Assembly (NCBI RefSeq): GCF_010723305.1
Contig: NZ_BLKW01000004.1
Span: 1,798,001-1,862,000 of the forward strand
DNA from: Mycobacterium botniense
GTDB taxonomy: Bacteria; Actinomycetota; Actinomycetes; Mycobacteriales; Mycobacteriaceae
Reading direction: 5' to 3'
Length of the DNA: 64,000 nt
Shown here piece by piece: positions 51,520-60,643 of the stretch. Numbering within the stretch: the stretch's first letter is position 1; the number at the start of each line of letters is the position of its first letter. The notes under the pieces were generated by a model, which was not told where the DNA came from, made no database searches, and saw nothing but the letters and a program-made list of their open reading frames with translations. The position numbers and the translations under genes were made by a program.

Positions 51520-52215
51520 GTGAGCTCTGACGACGAGCCGGGCACTCTGACCACGGTTGCGCAGGACTACCTGAAGGTCATCTGGACCACTCAGGAGTGG
51601 TCGTTGGAGAAGGTCAGCACCAAGATGCTGGCCGAAAAGATCGGCGTGTCGGCCAGTACCGCGTCGGAGTCCATCCGCAAACTCGCTGAGCAGGGCCTCG
51701 TCGACCACGAGAAATACGGTGCGGTGACGCTGACCGAATCCGGGCGGCGCGCGGCACTGGCGATGGTGCGCCGGCACCGGCTGCTGGAGACTTTCCTGGT
51801 CAACGAGCTCGGCTACAGCTGGGACGAGGTGCATGACGAAGCCGAGGTGCTCGAACACGCCGTCTCCGACCTGCTGATCGCGCGGATCGACGCCAAACTC
51901 GGGTTTCCCCAGCGCGACCCGCACGGCGACCCGATCCCGGCTTCTGATGGGCAGGTGCCCACGCCGCCGGCACGTCAACTGTGGGCCTGCCGCGACGGGG
52001 ACACTGGGACGGTGGCCCGTATCTCTGATGCCGATCCGGAGATGCTGCGCTATTTCGACAGCGTCGGGATCCACCTCGACTCGCGGGTCGAGGTGTTGGC
52101 CCGCCGTGAATTCGCCGGCATGATCTCGGTGGCGATCCGCTCGAACGAGGGCAGCGACACCACCGTTGATCTCGGTAGCCCTGCGGCGCAAGCGATCTGG
52201 GTCGTGCCTTGCTGA
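51520..52215 (+). CDS. sirR: DtxR/MntR-family metalloregulator SirR
   Basis: A 231-residue DtxR-family repressor. The winged helix is LAEKIGVSASTASESIRKLAEQG (core IGVSASTASESIRKL, ~42-56), the dimerisation/metal-binding part has RRHRLLETFL and HDEAEVLEHAVSD with His/Glu ligands, and the C-terminus is an SH3-like domain. It corresponds to Rv2788 (SirR/MntR), which represses manganese uptake when Mn2+ is bound. The GTG at 51520 is chosen by family length; a TTG six codons earlier is possible. Confidence 0.93.
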   Translation: MSSDDEPGTLTTVAQDYLKVIWTTQEWSLEKVSTKMLAEKIGVSASTASESIRKLAEQGLVDHEKYGAVTLTESGRRAALAMVRRHRLLETFLVNELGYSWDEVHDEAEVLEHAVSDLLIARIDAKLGFPQRDPHGDPIPASDGQVPTPPARQLWACRDGDTGTVARISDADPEMLRYFDSVGIHLDSRVEVLARREFAGMISVAIRSNEGSDTTVDLGSPAAQAIWVVPC

Positions 52216-52305
52216 GCACCGGATGCGCCACCTGCGAGACTATCGCGTTCCACCGGCCGTCGGCGTATCCGCGCCGGCGCCCGGCCGGGCTTCCGCGGTC
52301 GACCG

Positions 52306-53556
52306 TTATCCGCCGAGCAGGCCCTTAGCGATGTGGGTTACCTGCACCTCGTTGCTGCCGGCGTAGATCATCAGCGACTTCGCATCGCGGGCCAGCTGTT
52401 CCACCCGGTATTCGGCCATGTACCCGTTACCACCGAACAATTGCACGGCCTCCATCGCAACGTCAGTCGCCGCTTCCGACGAGTACAGCTTGATCGCTGA
52501 AGCTTCGGCCAGCGACGGCGGCTTTCCCGCCCGGATGCGCTCCAGAGTCTGAAAAACCATGTTCTGCACGTTGATCCGGGCGATTTCCATCCTGGCTAGC
52601 TTCAACTGGATCAATTGGAATTGACCGATGTTGCGGCCCCACAGGCTGCGGGTCTTGGCGTAATCGACACACAGCCGGTGACATTCGTTGATGATCCCCA
52701 ACGCCATGAGGGCCACGCCAAGCCGCTCGGCCAAGAAGTTCGCTCGCGCACTGTCGCGCCCGTCCCCTGCGGTGTGGTGCTCAGTCTCGCCGAGCAGCCG
52801 GTCACGCGTCAGCCGCACGTTGTCGAAGAACAACTCACCGGTGGGCGAAGACATCATGCCCATCTTCTTGAATGGCTTGCCCTGGGTCAGCCCCGGCATG
52901 CCGGCGTCCAGCACGAAAGCCAGCACCGGGCGGCTGCGCCAGTCAGCCGCCGGATCGCCGTCGTCGAGTTTGGCGTAAACCACCAACACATCGGCGTAGG
53001 GACCGTTGGTGATGAAGGTCTTCCGCCCATTCAGGATGTAGTCTTCACCGTCGCGCTGGACCCGGGTTTTCATGCCGCCAAAGGCATCTGAGCCCGAGTC
53101 CGGTTCAGTGATCGCCCAGGCCCCGATCTTGTCGAGTGTCACGAGCTGCGGCAGCCAGCGCTGCTTCTGCGCAAGCGTGCCCCGGGTCATGATCGTCGCC
53201 GCCGCCAAACCCAGGCTGACGCCGATGGTGCTGAGCAAACCGATGCTCACCCCGGCAAGTTCAGAGACCAGCACGGCCAGCGTCGATAGCTGTCCGCTGA
53301 GTTCCCCCAAACTCAGTGGAAAACGGTTATGCTCGATCGAGCGCTCACCGTCGGCGGCGCGCTGGCCCTCCAGCATCGCCTTGACCGCCTCAGCGGCCAG
53401 CACGTCCAGGCCGAACTCGCTGAACAGTTTGCGCGCGATGGGATATGGTGGCAGCTCCCCGGTTTCCAGCGCGTCCAGATGCGGACGAATCTCCTTGTCG
53501 ATGAATTTGCGAGCCGTGTCTCGCATGATCAGATCGGTGTCAGACCATTCGAACAT
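52306..53556 (-). CDS. fadE21: Acyl-CoA dehydrogenase FadE21
   Basis: A 416-residue acyl-CoA dehydrogenase with WAITEPDSGSDAFGG (~147-161), LNGRKTFITNGPYAD (~176-190), and near the C-terminus QLFGGNGYMAEY and YAGSNEVQVTHIAKGLLG. The usual catalytic Glu position reads YAGSNEV, so the base must come from here or elsewhere. It is the counterpart of Rv2789c at the same map position. It is the last gene of the ltp1 operon, providing the first oxidation step. Confidence 0.92.
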   Translation of the reverse strand: MFEWSDTDLIMRDTARKFIDKEIRPHLDALETGELPPYPIARKLFSEFGLDVLAAEAVKAMLEGQRAADGERSIEHNRFPLSLGELSGQLSTLAVLVSELAGVSIGLLSTIGVSLGLAAATIMTRGTLAQKQRWLPQLVTLDKIGAWAITEPDSGSDAFGGMKTRVQRDGEDYILNGRKTFITNGPYADVLVVYAKLDDGDPAADWRSRPVLAFVLDAGMPGLTQGKPFKKMGMMSSPTGELFFDNVRLTRDRLLGETEHHTAGDGRDSARANFLAERLGVALMALGIINECHRLCVDYAKTRSLWGRNIGQFQLIQLKLARMEIARINVQNMVFQTLERIRAGKPPSLAEASAIKLYSSEAATDVAMEAVQLFGGNGYMAEYRVEQLARDAKSLMIYAGSNEVQVTHIAKGLLGG

Positions 53557-53574
53557 CGTGAACTCCGGTCCCGC

Positions 53575-54444
53575 TCAGTGCGGCAGCCGCGCGGCGATGT
53601 CGTCAATCAGCCACGGACCGTCCGTCTCAATCGTCTCGACGTCATGCCAGCCCGACAGCCGTGAGATCGCGCCACCCTGAACCGCGTAGACCTGCCCGCT
53701 GACCGGGCACTTCTCGCTTGCCAGGTAAGCCACCAGCGGGGAGATGTTCGCCGGGCTGAACAGATCCAGCTCACCGTCCGCGGGCTCGGCCATCAACTCA
53801 CCCATACCGGGAGTGGCGAGCGTGAGCCGGGTGCGCGCGATCGGGGCGATCGCGTTGACCCGCACACCGTAGCGGTCCAGCTCCTGGGCGGCGATCAGCG
53901 TCAGCGCAGCGATCGCCGCCTTCGCCGCCCCGTAGTTGGCCTGCCCCGGGTTCGGCAGCGTCGTTCCAGACCCGGAGGCCGTATTGATCACCGCGGCGCT
54001 GGGTTGAGCCCCGGCCTTCGACTGCGCTTTCCAGTATGCGGCCGCGTGGCGCAACATCGCGAAGTGGCCTTTAAGGTGCACGGCGATCACCGCGTCCCAC
54101 TGTGATTCCGTCATACCGGCGATGTAGGCGTCTCGCAGAATACCGGCGTTGTTGACCAGCACATCCAGGCCGCCGAACTCGTCAACCGCCTGCTGTACCA
54201 GGGCTTTGGCGCTCTGCCAGTCCGCGACGTCGTCGGTGTTGGCGACTGCGGTGCCGCCGTTGGCGATGATCTCGTCGACCACATCGTGAGCAGGACCGGC
54301 GTCGCTGCCCTCGCCGGCGTTGTCGCCGCCGCGGTCGTTGACGACAACCTTGGCACCTTCCCTCGCGAACAGCAGCGCATGCTCGCGGCCGATGCCGCGC
54401 CCCGCGCCGGTGATCACCGCGACCCGCCCGTCCAATACACCCAT
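53575..54444 (-). CDS. SDR 3-hydroxyacyl-CoA dehydrogenase-like protein
   Basis: A 289-residue SDR: TGAGRGIGREHALLFAREGA (loop ~11-19), NDRGGDNAGEGSDAGPA (the insert typical of multifunctional-enzyme-type hydroxyacyl dehydrogenases), NNAGILRD and NYGAAKAAI. This pattern is that of the (3R)-hydroxyacyl-CoA dehydrogenase part of peroxisomal MFE-2 and mycobacterial Hsd4A (Rv3502c). Paired with the MaoC-type hydratase 29 bases upstream, it should catalyse the third beta-oxidation step. Confidence 0.87.
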   Translation of the reverse strand: MGVLDGRVAVITGAGRGIGREHALLFAREGAKVVVNDRGGDNAGEGSDAGPAHDVVDEIIANGGTAVANTDDVADWQSAKALVQQAVDEFGGLDVLVNNAGILRDAYIAGMTESQWDAVIAVHLKGHFAMLRHAAAYWKAQSKAGAQPSAAVINTASGSGTTLPNPGQANYGAAKAAIAALTLIAAQELDRYGVRVNAIAPIARTRLTLATPGMGELMAEPADGELDLFSPANISPLVAYLASEKCPVSGQVYAVQGGAISRLSGWHDVETIETDGPWLIDDIAARLPH

Positions 54445-54473
54445 GACGGCATCTCCTCGTCAACTTGTCGTCT

Positions 54474-55334
54474 TCACTCGGTGATTTCGGCCAGCCCATC
54501 GGTAATGACGAAGTCCTCACCCCTGGTGGTCTCGAATGCATAGCGGGTCGTACCGTTGTCGCGTAACACCGTCCAGATCCGGGTTTCCAGATCATCGCCG
54601 GGAAGCACTGGTGTGGAGAAACGCGCCGCAAGCCGCTTCAGCCGGGTGACGTCAGCGCCGTCGACCGCGGTCAGCAGCGCCCAGGAGGCGAATGCCATCG
54701 TACACAGCCCGTGCGCGATAATGCCCGGCAGACCAGCACTTTTGGCAACGTCCTCGTCGAGGTGAATCGGCATGGGGTCCCCCGAGGCGGCGGCGTAGCG
54801 GAAAGTCTGGTCAGTGTCGATGTGCTGCGCCACCGTAGCCGCCGGCGGCTGCATGCGCAGACCCTCGTCGAACTTGTGCCCGGGGCTGAGCGTGCCGACA
54901 GATTTGCCAACAGTGTAACCCCTGACGAATGCGGTCACATACTGCTGATTGACCAGTTCACCTGCCTCGGTGCGACATTCGAGCAGGATCGCCGCCCGGG
55001 TACCTTTCTCCAAGCCCTGGTAGCCGACCATCTTACCGCGCGACACCAGCCTGTCGCCCGGAAAAATCGGGCGATGAAAGTGGAAATCCTGCTCCCCGTG
55101 CACTATTCGTGGGATCAGCTCGACCGGCATCACATCGACCGCCGGTGTCAGCAGCGCTTCGAAGACCGGCACGATCGCGAATACCGGCGGTGCTACATCG
55201 CCGCGACGGTGCGCTTCGATGGGATCGTTAGTCGCAGCCGCATACTCCGCCAGGCGCTCTCGGGTCACTTCGAAACGCACCTCATCGGTCCAGCGGTCTA
55301 AGCCGCTGTCATCGAACGTCAGCTCATCATCCAT
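54474..55334 (-). CDS. MaoC-like (R)-specific enoyl-CoA hydratase
   Basis: A 286-residue double hot-dog protein. The second half carries the hydratase-2 motif, PMPIHLDEDVAKSAG then LPGIIAHGLCTMAFAS (~187-217), with catalytic Asp and His. It adds water to trans-2-enoyl-CoA to give (3R)-hydroxyacyl-CoA. ATG 55334 (MDDELTFDDS) is chosen over a frame-open extension. It is followed by the MFE-2-like SDR; together they replicate the two activities of eukaryotic MFE-2. Confidence 0.88.
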   Translation of the reverse strand: MDDELTFDDSGLDRWTDEVRFEVTRERLAEYAAATNDPIEAHRRGDVAPPVFAIVPVFEALLTPAVDVMPVELIPRIVHGEQDFHFHRPIFPGDRLVSRGKMVGYQGLEKGTRAAILLECRTEAGELVNQQYVTAFVRGYTVGKSVGTLSPGHKFDEGLRMQPPAATVAQHIDTDQTFRYAAASGDPMPIHLDEDVAKSAGLPGIIAHGLCTMAFASWALLTAVDGADVTRLKRLAARFSTPVLPGDDLETRIWTVLRDNGTTRYAFETTRGEDFVITDGLAEITE

Positions 55335-55347
55335 GCGGAAAACCTTG

Positions 55348-55788
55348 TCACGCTGAGGCCGATGCCAGCGCGTCAAGCTGCTTTAATGTCCTGTCAAGCT
55401 GTTTGGCGCCGTCTTTTTCCACCGCCTTGCCCAAAGCCCCCTTAATCAAGGCACCGTCGAAATCGCCGGTCACGGTGAACTTCGCTCCGCTGCCTGCCGG
55501 CTCGATGGTGAACGCGAATTCCGCCTTCACACCGGCCATACCGGTACCGCTCAGCACCAGGCTTCGCGGTGCGTCGACCGATTTAATGGTCCATTCGATC
55601 TTGTTGGCCATGCCTAACATCACGATCTTCGCGGTGAGCGTGGCCCCCTGCGTCAGGGTTTCAGGCGGCTGCTCCAGCCACTTGTCGTGAACCGTGAACC
55701 ACTTGTCCCAGTTTGGAAGGTCACACACCGTAGCCCACAGCGCATCGGGTCGGGCGGATAGCTCGCGAGTGGCTTCGATATGTCCCAT
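55348..55788 (-). CDS. SRPBCC (START-like) lipid-binding family protein
   Basis: A 146-residue helix-grip protein: MGHIEATRELSARPDALWATVCD at the start (first part MGHIEATRELSARPD) and a long C-terminal helix. The fold binds hydrophobic ligands, and some members are hydrolases or cyclases. In the operon between ltp1 and the hydratase it may hold or modify the acyl substrate (inference). Confidence 0.83.
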   Translation of the reverse strand: MGHIEATRELSARPDALWATVCDLPNWDKWFTVHDKWLEQPPETLTQGATLTAKIVMLGMANKIEWTIKSVDAPRSLVLSGTGMAGVKAEFAFTIEPAGSGAKFTVTGDFDGALIKGALGKAVEKDGAKQLDRTLKQLDALASASA

Positions 55789-55809
55789 ACGCCGCTCTCC
55801 TCGCCGCGC

Positions 55810-57000
55810 TCAGCGTTCAGCCCGCTGGTAGGCGGTGACCACCGCGGCACCGCCGAGCCCGATATTGTGCTGCAACGCCGCTGTCACATTCTCGACCTGG
55901 CGCTGGTCCGCTTCACCGCGCAGCTGCCAGGTCAGCTCGGCGCATTGAGCGAGCCCGGTGGCGCCCAGCGGGTGCCCTTTGGAGATCAGGCCGCCCGACG
56001 GGTTGACCACCCAGCGCCCGCCGTAGGTGGTGTCACCGTCGTCGATCAGCTTGGGCGCCTCACCCGGCGCGCACAACCCGAGCGCTTCGTAGAGCAGCAG
56101 CTCGTTGGCAGAGAAGCAGTCGTGCAGTTCGATCACCTGGAAGTCTTCGGGGGCAAGACCAGATTGCTCGTAGACACTTTGTGCCGCACGGACATTCATG
56201 TGGTAGCCGATGAGCGCCTTGCAGCTGCCGTCGAATGTGTCCTCGAAGTCGGTCGTCATCGCTTGGCCGACGATCTCCACCGCCCGGTCGGCCAACCCGT
56301 GGCTGTCGACGAAAGCTTCGGAGGCCAGGATCGCCGCGCCCGAACCGTCTGATGTCGGCGAACACTGCAGTTTGGTCAGCGGTTCGTAGATCATCCGAGA
56401 AGCCAAGATGTCCTCCAGCGTGTAGGACTCCTGGAACTGGGCGTATGGGTTGTTCACCGAATGCTTGTGGTTCTTGTAACCGATCTTGGCGAAATGCTCC
56501 GGGGTGCTGCCGTATTGCTTCATGTGCTCGCGGCCGGCAGCGCCGAACATCCACGGCGCCGGCGGCAATGCCACCTCCGAGAGTTCGGCCATCGCCTGGA
56601 TGTGCTTGTCCATCGGCTGGGTGCGATCGTCGTACATCGACCCCAGCGAGCCCGGTTTCATCTTCTCGAAGCCAAGCGCTATGGTGCAGTCAGCCAACCC
56701 TCCGCGAATCGCTTGTGCCGCAAGGAATAGCGCAGTCGAGCCAGTCGAGCAGTTGTTGTTGACGTTGACGACCGGAATTCCCGTCATGCCCAGTTCGTAC
56801 AGCGCCCGCTGCCCTGACGTCGACTCGCCGTAAACATAGCCGACGTAGCCTTGTTCGACCTCGCGGTAGTCGATGCCCGCGTCGGCCAGCGCCCTGGTTC
56901 CGGACTCCCTGGCCATCTCCGGGTAGTCCCAGCCCTCGCGACGACCGGGTTTCTCGAATTTCGTCATGCCGACACCGACGACATAAACCTTGTTTGACAT
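55810..57000 (-). CDS. ltp1: Lipid-transfer thiolase Ltp1
   Basis: A 396-residue thiolase of the SCP-x type. The nucleophile Cys84 is in [11 protein letters not shown] (81-91), the second active-site region is [13 protein letters not shown] (~286-298), and the His is in [14 protein letters not shown] (~349-362). It corresponds to Rv2790c (401). It cleaves 3-ketoacyl-CoA, often branched or sterol side chains. GGAGG precedes the ATG. It is the first gene of a five-gene operon (ltp1, SRPBCC, MaoC, SDR, fadE21) and has a TetR-like operator 74 bases upstream. Confidence 0.93.
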   Translation of the reverse strand: MSNKVYVVGVGMTKFEKPGRREGWDYPEMARESGTRALADAGIDYREVEQGYVGYVYGESTSGQRALYELGMTGIPVVNVNNNCSTGSTALFLAAQAIRGGLADCTIALGFEKMKPGSLGSMYDDRTQPMDKHIQAMAELSEVALPPAPWMFGAAGREHMKQYGSTPEHFAKIGYKNHKHSVNNPYAQFQESYTLEDILASRMIYEPLTKLQCSPTSDGSGAAILASEAFVDSHGLADRAVEIVGQAMTTDFEDTFDGSCKALIGYHMNVRAAQSVYEQSGLAPEDFQVIELHDCFSANELLLYEALGLCAPGEAPKLIDDGDTTYGGRWVVNPSGGLISKGHPLGATGLAQCAELTWQLRGEADQRQVENVTAALQHNIGLGGAAVVTAYQRAER

Positions 57001-57384
57001 CGCATTCCTCCCGGTCCGTCACTCACCGGTACCGAAACCACCGGCTGGCAAATCTCTAAGCCCGGTGATAAACCATACAGGTCTGATTGTATCTTGACTA
57101 GCCTGCACAGCAGGGCACAGACACCTCGGCACAGCCGGCGGCCGCCCGCCGACCGCGATGCGCCGCTGATCGCGCCGGGCGCCGCGGGCGTTCCCGTCTG
57201 CTGGTTGGGGCCTCTGACGGCCAGGGGAGATCGGGCCGCCTGCGTCGCTCACCCCGACCGTGGCGGGTGGCTCAGCGGCCGTCGATACGCGCCGGCATCG
57301 CCCGGGTCCCTGGCGGGCCCGGCGGCACAACATACCCGGCAGTGTGTATCTTGTGCAGCGCTGATCCGGTGGGCAGGATGGACC
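57001..57384. other. Divergent region between ltp1 and PE-PPE esterase
   Basis: 384 bases. The esterase frame is open through most of it from 57094, but the encoded residues are Arg/Pro-rich without a domain, and the real start is supported at 57385. It holds the inverted repeat at 57074-57093; beyond that nothing was recognised. Confidence 0.5.
57074..57093. promoter_or_regulatory. Inverted repeat, candidate TetR operator upstream of ltp1
   Basis: CATACA-N8-TGTATC, lying between ltp1 and the divergent esterase gene. Its sequence is very similar to the repeat in front of the TetR gene at 59711-59730: both read CATACA, then an 8-base spacer ending GAT, then TGTAT. A TTGACT (57095-57100) directly beside it could be the -35 of the esterase gene. 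Confidence 0.65.
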
Positions 57385-59013
57385 GTGTTGGTCGGCCCGC
57401 TGACTCGCGCGACGCACCCCAGACTCCAGATGTGGGGCCCGGTGGCGGTGGCGATTGTCAGCACCGCGCTGATCGGATGGTCGCCGACGATACCGTCGGC
57501 GCTGGGGGCCGGGGCGGACGCGGTGAGCGCGGACACCGTGTTACTGGCCGGCGGCACGGCATTGATCATGGGGGGCACCGGGCCGTGCTGCACACAGCCA
57601 GAGCCACCGCCGAGCCCCTCCTACGTCGCGGCCGTTGACCGGCTCTACGTCAGCCCCCACTTTCCGGGATACACCGTGGAGGGCCTGTACACGCCCGAAC
57701 AGTTTCACCCGTTTACCGGGCTGACCAGCGCAACCTTCGACCAGTCGGTCAGTGCGGGCGCCAGCGACCTGAACACCGCCATCATGCAGCAATTCGCCGC
57801 GGGAAATAACGCCGTCGTTTTGGGGATCTCCCAAAGCGCTACGGTCGAGACCCTGGAGCTGGAACACCTGGCCGCCCTGCCTGCCGATGCCCGGCCGGGT
57901 TCAGACCAACTGTCTTTCGTGCTGCTCGGTGATGGCAACAACCCCGACGGCGGCTTCCTCGCGCGCTTCCCCGGACTGGACATCACGTCCATCGGTTTGA
58001 CCTTCTCTGGTGCCACCCCCGACGATGTTTACCCAACCGCCGTCTACTCACTCGAATACGACGGCTGGGCCGACTTCCCGCGGTACCCGATCGATATCCT
58101 GGCGGACCTCAACGCCTTTGCGGGCATGGCTTTTGTGCACGGCTTATATCCGGATCTCACGTCCACCCAACTTGCCACGGCTGTCGCAGTGCCGACGGAG
58201 GGACCCACCCTCACCACCTACGAGCTGATTCCCACCGAAAACCTGCCGCTGTTGGATCCGGTGCGTGACATCCCCATCGGAGGCAACGCGCTCGCCGACC
58301 TGCTGCAGCCCGACCTCAGCGTGATCGTCAACCTGGGCTACGGCAACCCCGACTACGGCTGGTCGACCGGCCCGGCGAATGTGGCCACTCCGGCCGGGCT
58401 GTTCCCGCCCCTCAACGACATCGCAGAGGCCATAGCGCTGCTGATGCCGGACACCGTGCGGGGCGTCGACAATGCACTCGCCGCGGTCGGTTTGCCGCCG
58501 CTGCCGAACCTGCCGGTGCCCTCGTTCCTGCCGGATCCGGTGAACTTCTCGCTGCCGAGCTGGCCGGCCGCTTTGACCATGACCGATACACTTGCCGTTT
58601 CGCCGCGCGTCGGCGCTGTCATCGACGGCGCGCTGAACGAGCTGGATTCTGTGCTCAATACCGCCATCAACGACGACATCGATCCCGTCATTCAGGGGGC
58701 CGTTTATGCCGTCGGTGATCCGCTTCGGGCTGCCGCCACTGCTCTCGGCGCTCCGGAGCGGATCACCAACGCCATCTACGTCGGCGAGCAAGCATTACCC
58801 AGTGTTCTTGAGGGGCCCGGTACTTTCGTCACCAATGACGTGCACTTCCTGGTCACCGCGATCGAGGATTTGGCTGCCGGCAACCTCAGCGGGTTCGGTC
58901 AGGAGCTCCAGCTGATCCCCGCGGCCGATATCACCCTGGCGGTGATGGTGGGGGCTTTACTGCCCGCTTTGGCGCTGGAGGATATCCTCGCCGGCATTCC
59001 GTTCAACATCTGA
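57385..59013 (+). CDS. Exported PE-PPE-domain esterase (alpha/beta hydrolase)
   Basis: A 542-residue protein. The GTG at 57385 has AGGA six bases upstream, followed by an N-terminal signal/anchor (about residues 16-32, MWGPVAVAIVSTALIGW); an ATG at 57430 is the alternative. Residues ~85-310 are the PE-PPE domain, a serine hydrolase with the elbow GISQSATV (about 154-161) in place of the usual GxSxG. The C-terminal ~200 residues are Pro/Leu/Asp-rich and unassigned. Mycobacterial proteins with this domain and no PE or PPE head (for example Chp1/Chp2) act as acyltransferases or esterases on trehalose lipids outside the membrane; the exact activity here is unknown. Its last 57 bases overlap the TetR gene on the other strand. 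Confidence 0.85.
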   Translation: MLVGPLTRATHPRLQMWGPVAVAIVSTALIGWSPTIPSALGAGADAVSADTVLLAGGTALIMGGTGPCCTQPEPPPSPSYVAAVDRLYVSPHFPGYTVEGLYTPEQFHPFTGLTSATFDQSVSAGASDLNTAIMQQFAAGNNAVVLGISQSATVETLELEHLAALPADARPGSDQLSFVLLGDGNNPDGGFLARFPGLDITSIGLTFSGATPDDVYPTAVYSLEYDGWADFPRYPIDILADLNAFAGMAFVHGLYPDLTSTQLATAVAVPTEGPTLTTYELIPTENLPLLDPVRDIPIGGNALADLLQPDLSVIVNLGYGNPDYGWSTGPANVATPAGLFPPLNDIAEAIALLMPDTVRGVDNALAAVGLPPLPNLPVPSFLPDPVNFSLPSWPAALTMTDTLAVSPRVGAVIDGALNELDSVLNTAINDDIDPVIQGAVYAVGDPLRAAATALGAPERITNAIYVGEQALPSVLEGPGTFVTNDVHFLVTAIEDLAAGNLSGFGQELQLIPAADITLAVMVGALLPALALEDILAGIPFNI

Positions 59014-59658
59014 CCCGCCGTCCAGCGATGCGGGCGGCAGCAGGCCGGTCATGATGGGGCGTAGGTGCACGCCGGCACGCTCCCATCGCCGCCGGGCACG
59101 GCGGGTATCGCGATCGACGAAGCTCGCGACCAGAATTCCGCGCAACGCGTCCATTGCGGTATAGACGGCGTTGCGGAGTTCTTTCTGCGCGGGGTGCTTT
59201 GGCAGCAACTGAGCGATAGCGGCGACCAAAGTGCTGTTGACAACGGGTTCGACCCGCTCGATTTGACGCGCCAGCACCGGATTGGTGCGGGCGGCGACCC
59301 AAAGCTCCATACTGGCAACGAACATCGGCCCCTGATGCGCGTCCCAGAGAAAATCGAGCACCATCGCCACCGGGTCGGCGCTCGCTTGGGCGCGGCTGAG
59401 TTCACGGATTGCCGCCTGGGCGCGCTGTTGGGCCAGATGTTCGATGGCCGCCACCACCAGATCTTCTTTCGACCGGAAATGGTGGATCTGAGCGCCCCGG
59501 GTCAGTCCCGCCAGCTCCGCCACCCGCGGCGTGGTCGTCTTCGCGTACCCGTAGGTGACCAGGCATTCGATGGTGGCGTCGAGCAAACGCGCGCGCGTCG
59601 CGGCGCTCCGCTCTGCCTGCGTACGCCGCGCCCCCTGGCCGTCTGCGCTCGTCGGCAC
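58957..59658 (-). CDS. TetR-family transcriptional regulator
   Basis: A 233-residue TetR regulator. The N-terminal helix-turn-helix is YGYAKTTTPRVAELAGLTRG (~35-54) followed by IHHFRSKEDLV; the rest is a helical ligand-binding domain. The GTG at 59658 has AAGGAG eight bases upstream; a TTG at 59709 would add 17 basic residues. An inverted repeat (59711-59730) about 53 bases upstream is shared with the ltp1 promoter, so it likely represses itself and the ltp1 operon, with an acyl-CoA as inducer (inference). Tail-to-tail overlap with the esterase gene. Confidence 0.88.
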   Translation of the reverse strand: MPTSADGQGARRTQAERSAATRARLLDATIECLVTYGYAKTTTPRVAELAGLTRGAQIHHFRSKEDLVVAAIEHLAQQRAQAAIRELSRAQASADPVAMVLDFLWDAHQGPMFVASMELWVAARTNPVLARQIERVEPVVNSTLVAAIAQLLPKHPAQKELRNAVYTAMDALRGILVASFVDRDTRRARRRWERAGVHLRPIMTGLLPPASLDGGSDVERNAGEDILQRQSGQ

Positions 59659-59710
59659 CGCTGCCCGCTCCTTGCCTCTCCGCCTCGACTGGGCCCGATG
59701 TGCGCTCAAG

Positions 59711-59730
59711 CATACATGCTCGATTGTATG
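59711..59730. promoter_or_regulatory. Inverted repeat, candidate TetR autoregulatory operator
   Basis: CATACA-N8-TGTATG is a perfect inverted repeat (59711-59716 with 59725-59730) directly upstream of the TetR gene. It matches 57074-57093 in both arms and in the GAT before the right arm. The 20-base size is typical for TetR dimers. Confidence 0.7.
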
Positions 59731-59764
59731 TAAATGCGGCCGGCGGTGGGCGCCCGACCCGCGT

Positions 59765-60643
59765 CTACAGCGTGGCCGGCCGGATGACCACCACCGGGCT
59801 GGTGCGCGGGCCTTCGTCGCGCAGCAACGCGATCACCCGGTCCTCGGCCGTGGTGGCCGCGTAGATGCCGTCGATACCGGCCGCTGCGAGGGACCCGCCG
59901 TTGCTGACGGCCCGGGCCTCGTCCGTGCTGATGTCACGGCGGGGGAACACCAACAGGCAGGCCTCGTCGAGGGTGTGGCTCAGCCGCGGGTGCTGGGCCA
60001 GCTCGTCAAGACAGACCGCCTGGTGCAATCCGAACCGGCCAACGCGGGTGCGCCGCAACATAACCAGATGCGCGCCGACCCCGAGTGCCGCACCGAGATC
60101 GCGGGCCAGGGCGCGGATGTAGGTCCCCGACGAGCAGTCCACCTCGACGTCGACATCGATGAGCGGACCGTGGCGGCGCGCCGCCAGCATCTCGAACCGC
60201 TCGATGCGCACGTTTCGGGCCGGCAGCTCGACGGGGCGGCCTTCGCGGGCAAGCCGGTAGGCGCGGCGGCCGCCGACTTTGACCGCGCTGACCGCCGGGG
60301 GAACCTGGGTGATGTCGCCGCGCAGCGCGGCGATTGCCGTCTCAATCGCCGCGTCGGCGAGGTGTGAGGCCGGAACATCCTGCAGCACTTGGCCTTCAGC
60401 GTCACCGGTGGAGGTGGCCTGGCCGAGCCGGACCGTGGCGGAATACGACTTGGACGCCCCCGCCAGCAGGCCGAGGATCTTGGTGGCACGGTCGATGCCG
60501 ATCACCAGCACCCCGGTGGCCATCGGGTCCAGCGTCCCGGCATGTCCTACCCTGCGCGTGTTGAAGATCCGCCGGCAGCGCGCGACCACGTCGTGGCTGG
60601 TCATTCCGCCCGGTTTGTCGACGACGACGATGCCGGCGTTCAT
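59765..60643 (-). CDS. truB: tRNA pseudouridine(55) synthase TruB
   Basis: A 292-residue enzyme. It carries [14 protein letters not shown] (7-20), the catalytic Asp in [13 protein letters not shown] (~34-46), and a C-terminal PUA-like region. It modifies U55 of tRNAs. ATG 60643 overlaps the pptT stop by four bases. In M. tuberculosis a transposase pair separates truB from ltp1; here the esterase and TetR genes do. Confidence 0.96.
   Translation of the reverse strand: MNAGIVVVDKPGGMTSHDVVARCRRIFNTRRVGHAGTLDPMATGVLVIGIDRATKILGLLAGASKSYSATVRLGQATSTGDAEGQVLQDVPASHLADAAIETAIAALRGDITQVPPAVSAVKVGGRRAYRLAREGRPVELPARNVRIERFEMLAARRHGPLIDVDVEVDCSSGTYIRALARDLGAALGVGAHLVMLRRTRVGRFGLHQAVCLDELAQHPRLSHTLDEACLLVFPRRDISTDEARAVSNGGSLAAAGIDGIYAATTAEDRVIALLRDEGPRTSPVVVIRPATL

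Noticed and set aside
57094..57384. 97-codon N-terminal extension of the PE-PPE esterase
   Set aside because: Arg/Pro-rich with no domain, and it would bury the signal segment; AGGA supports the GTG at 57385.
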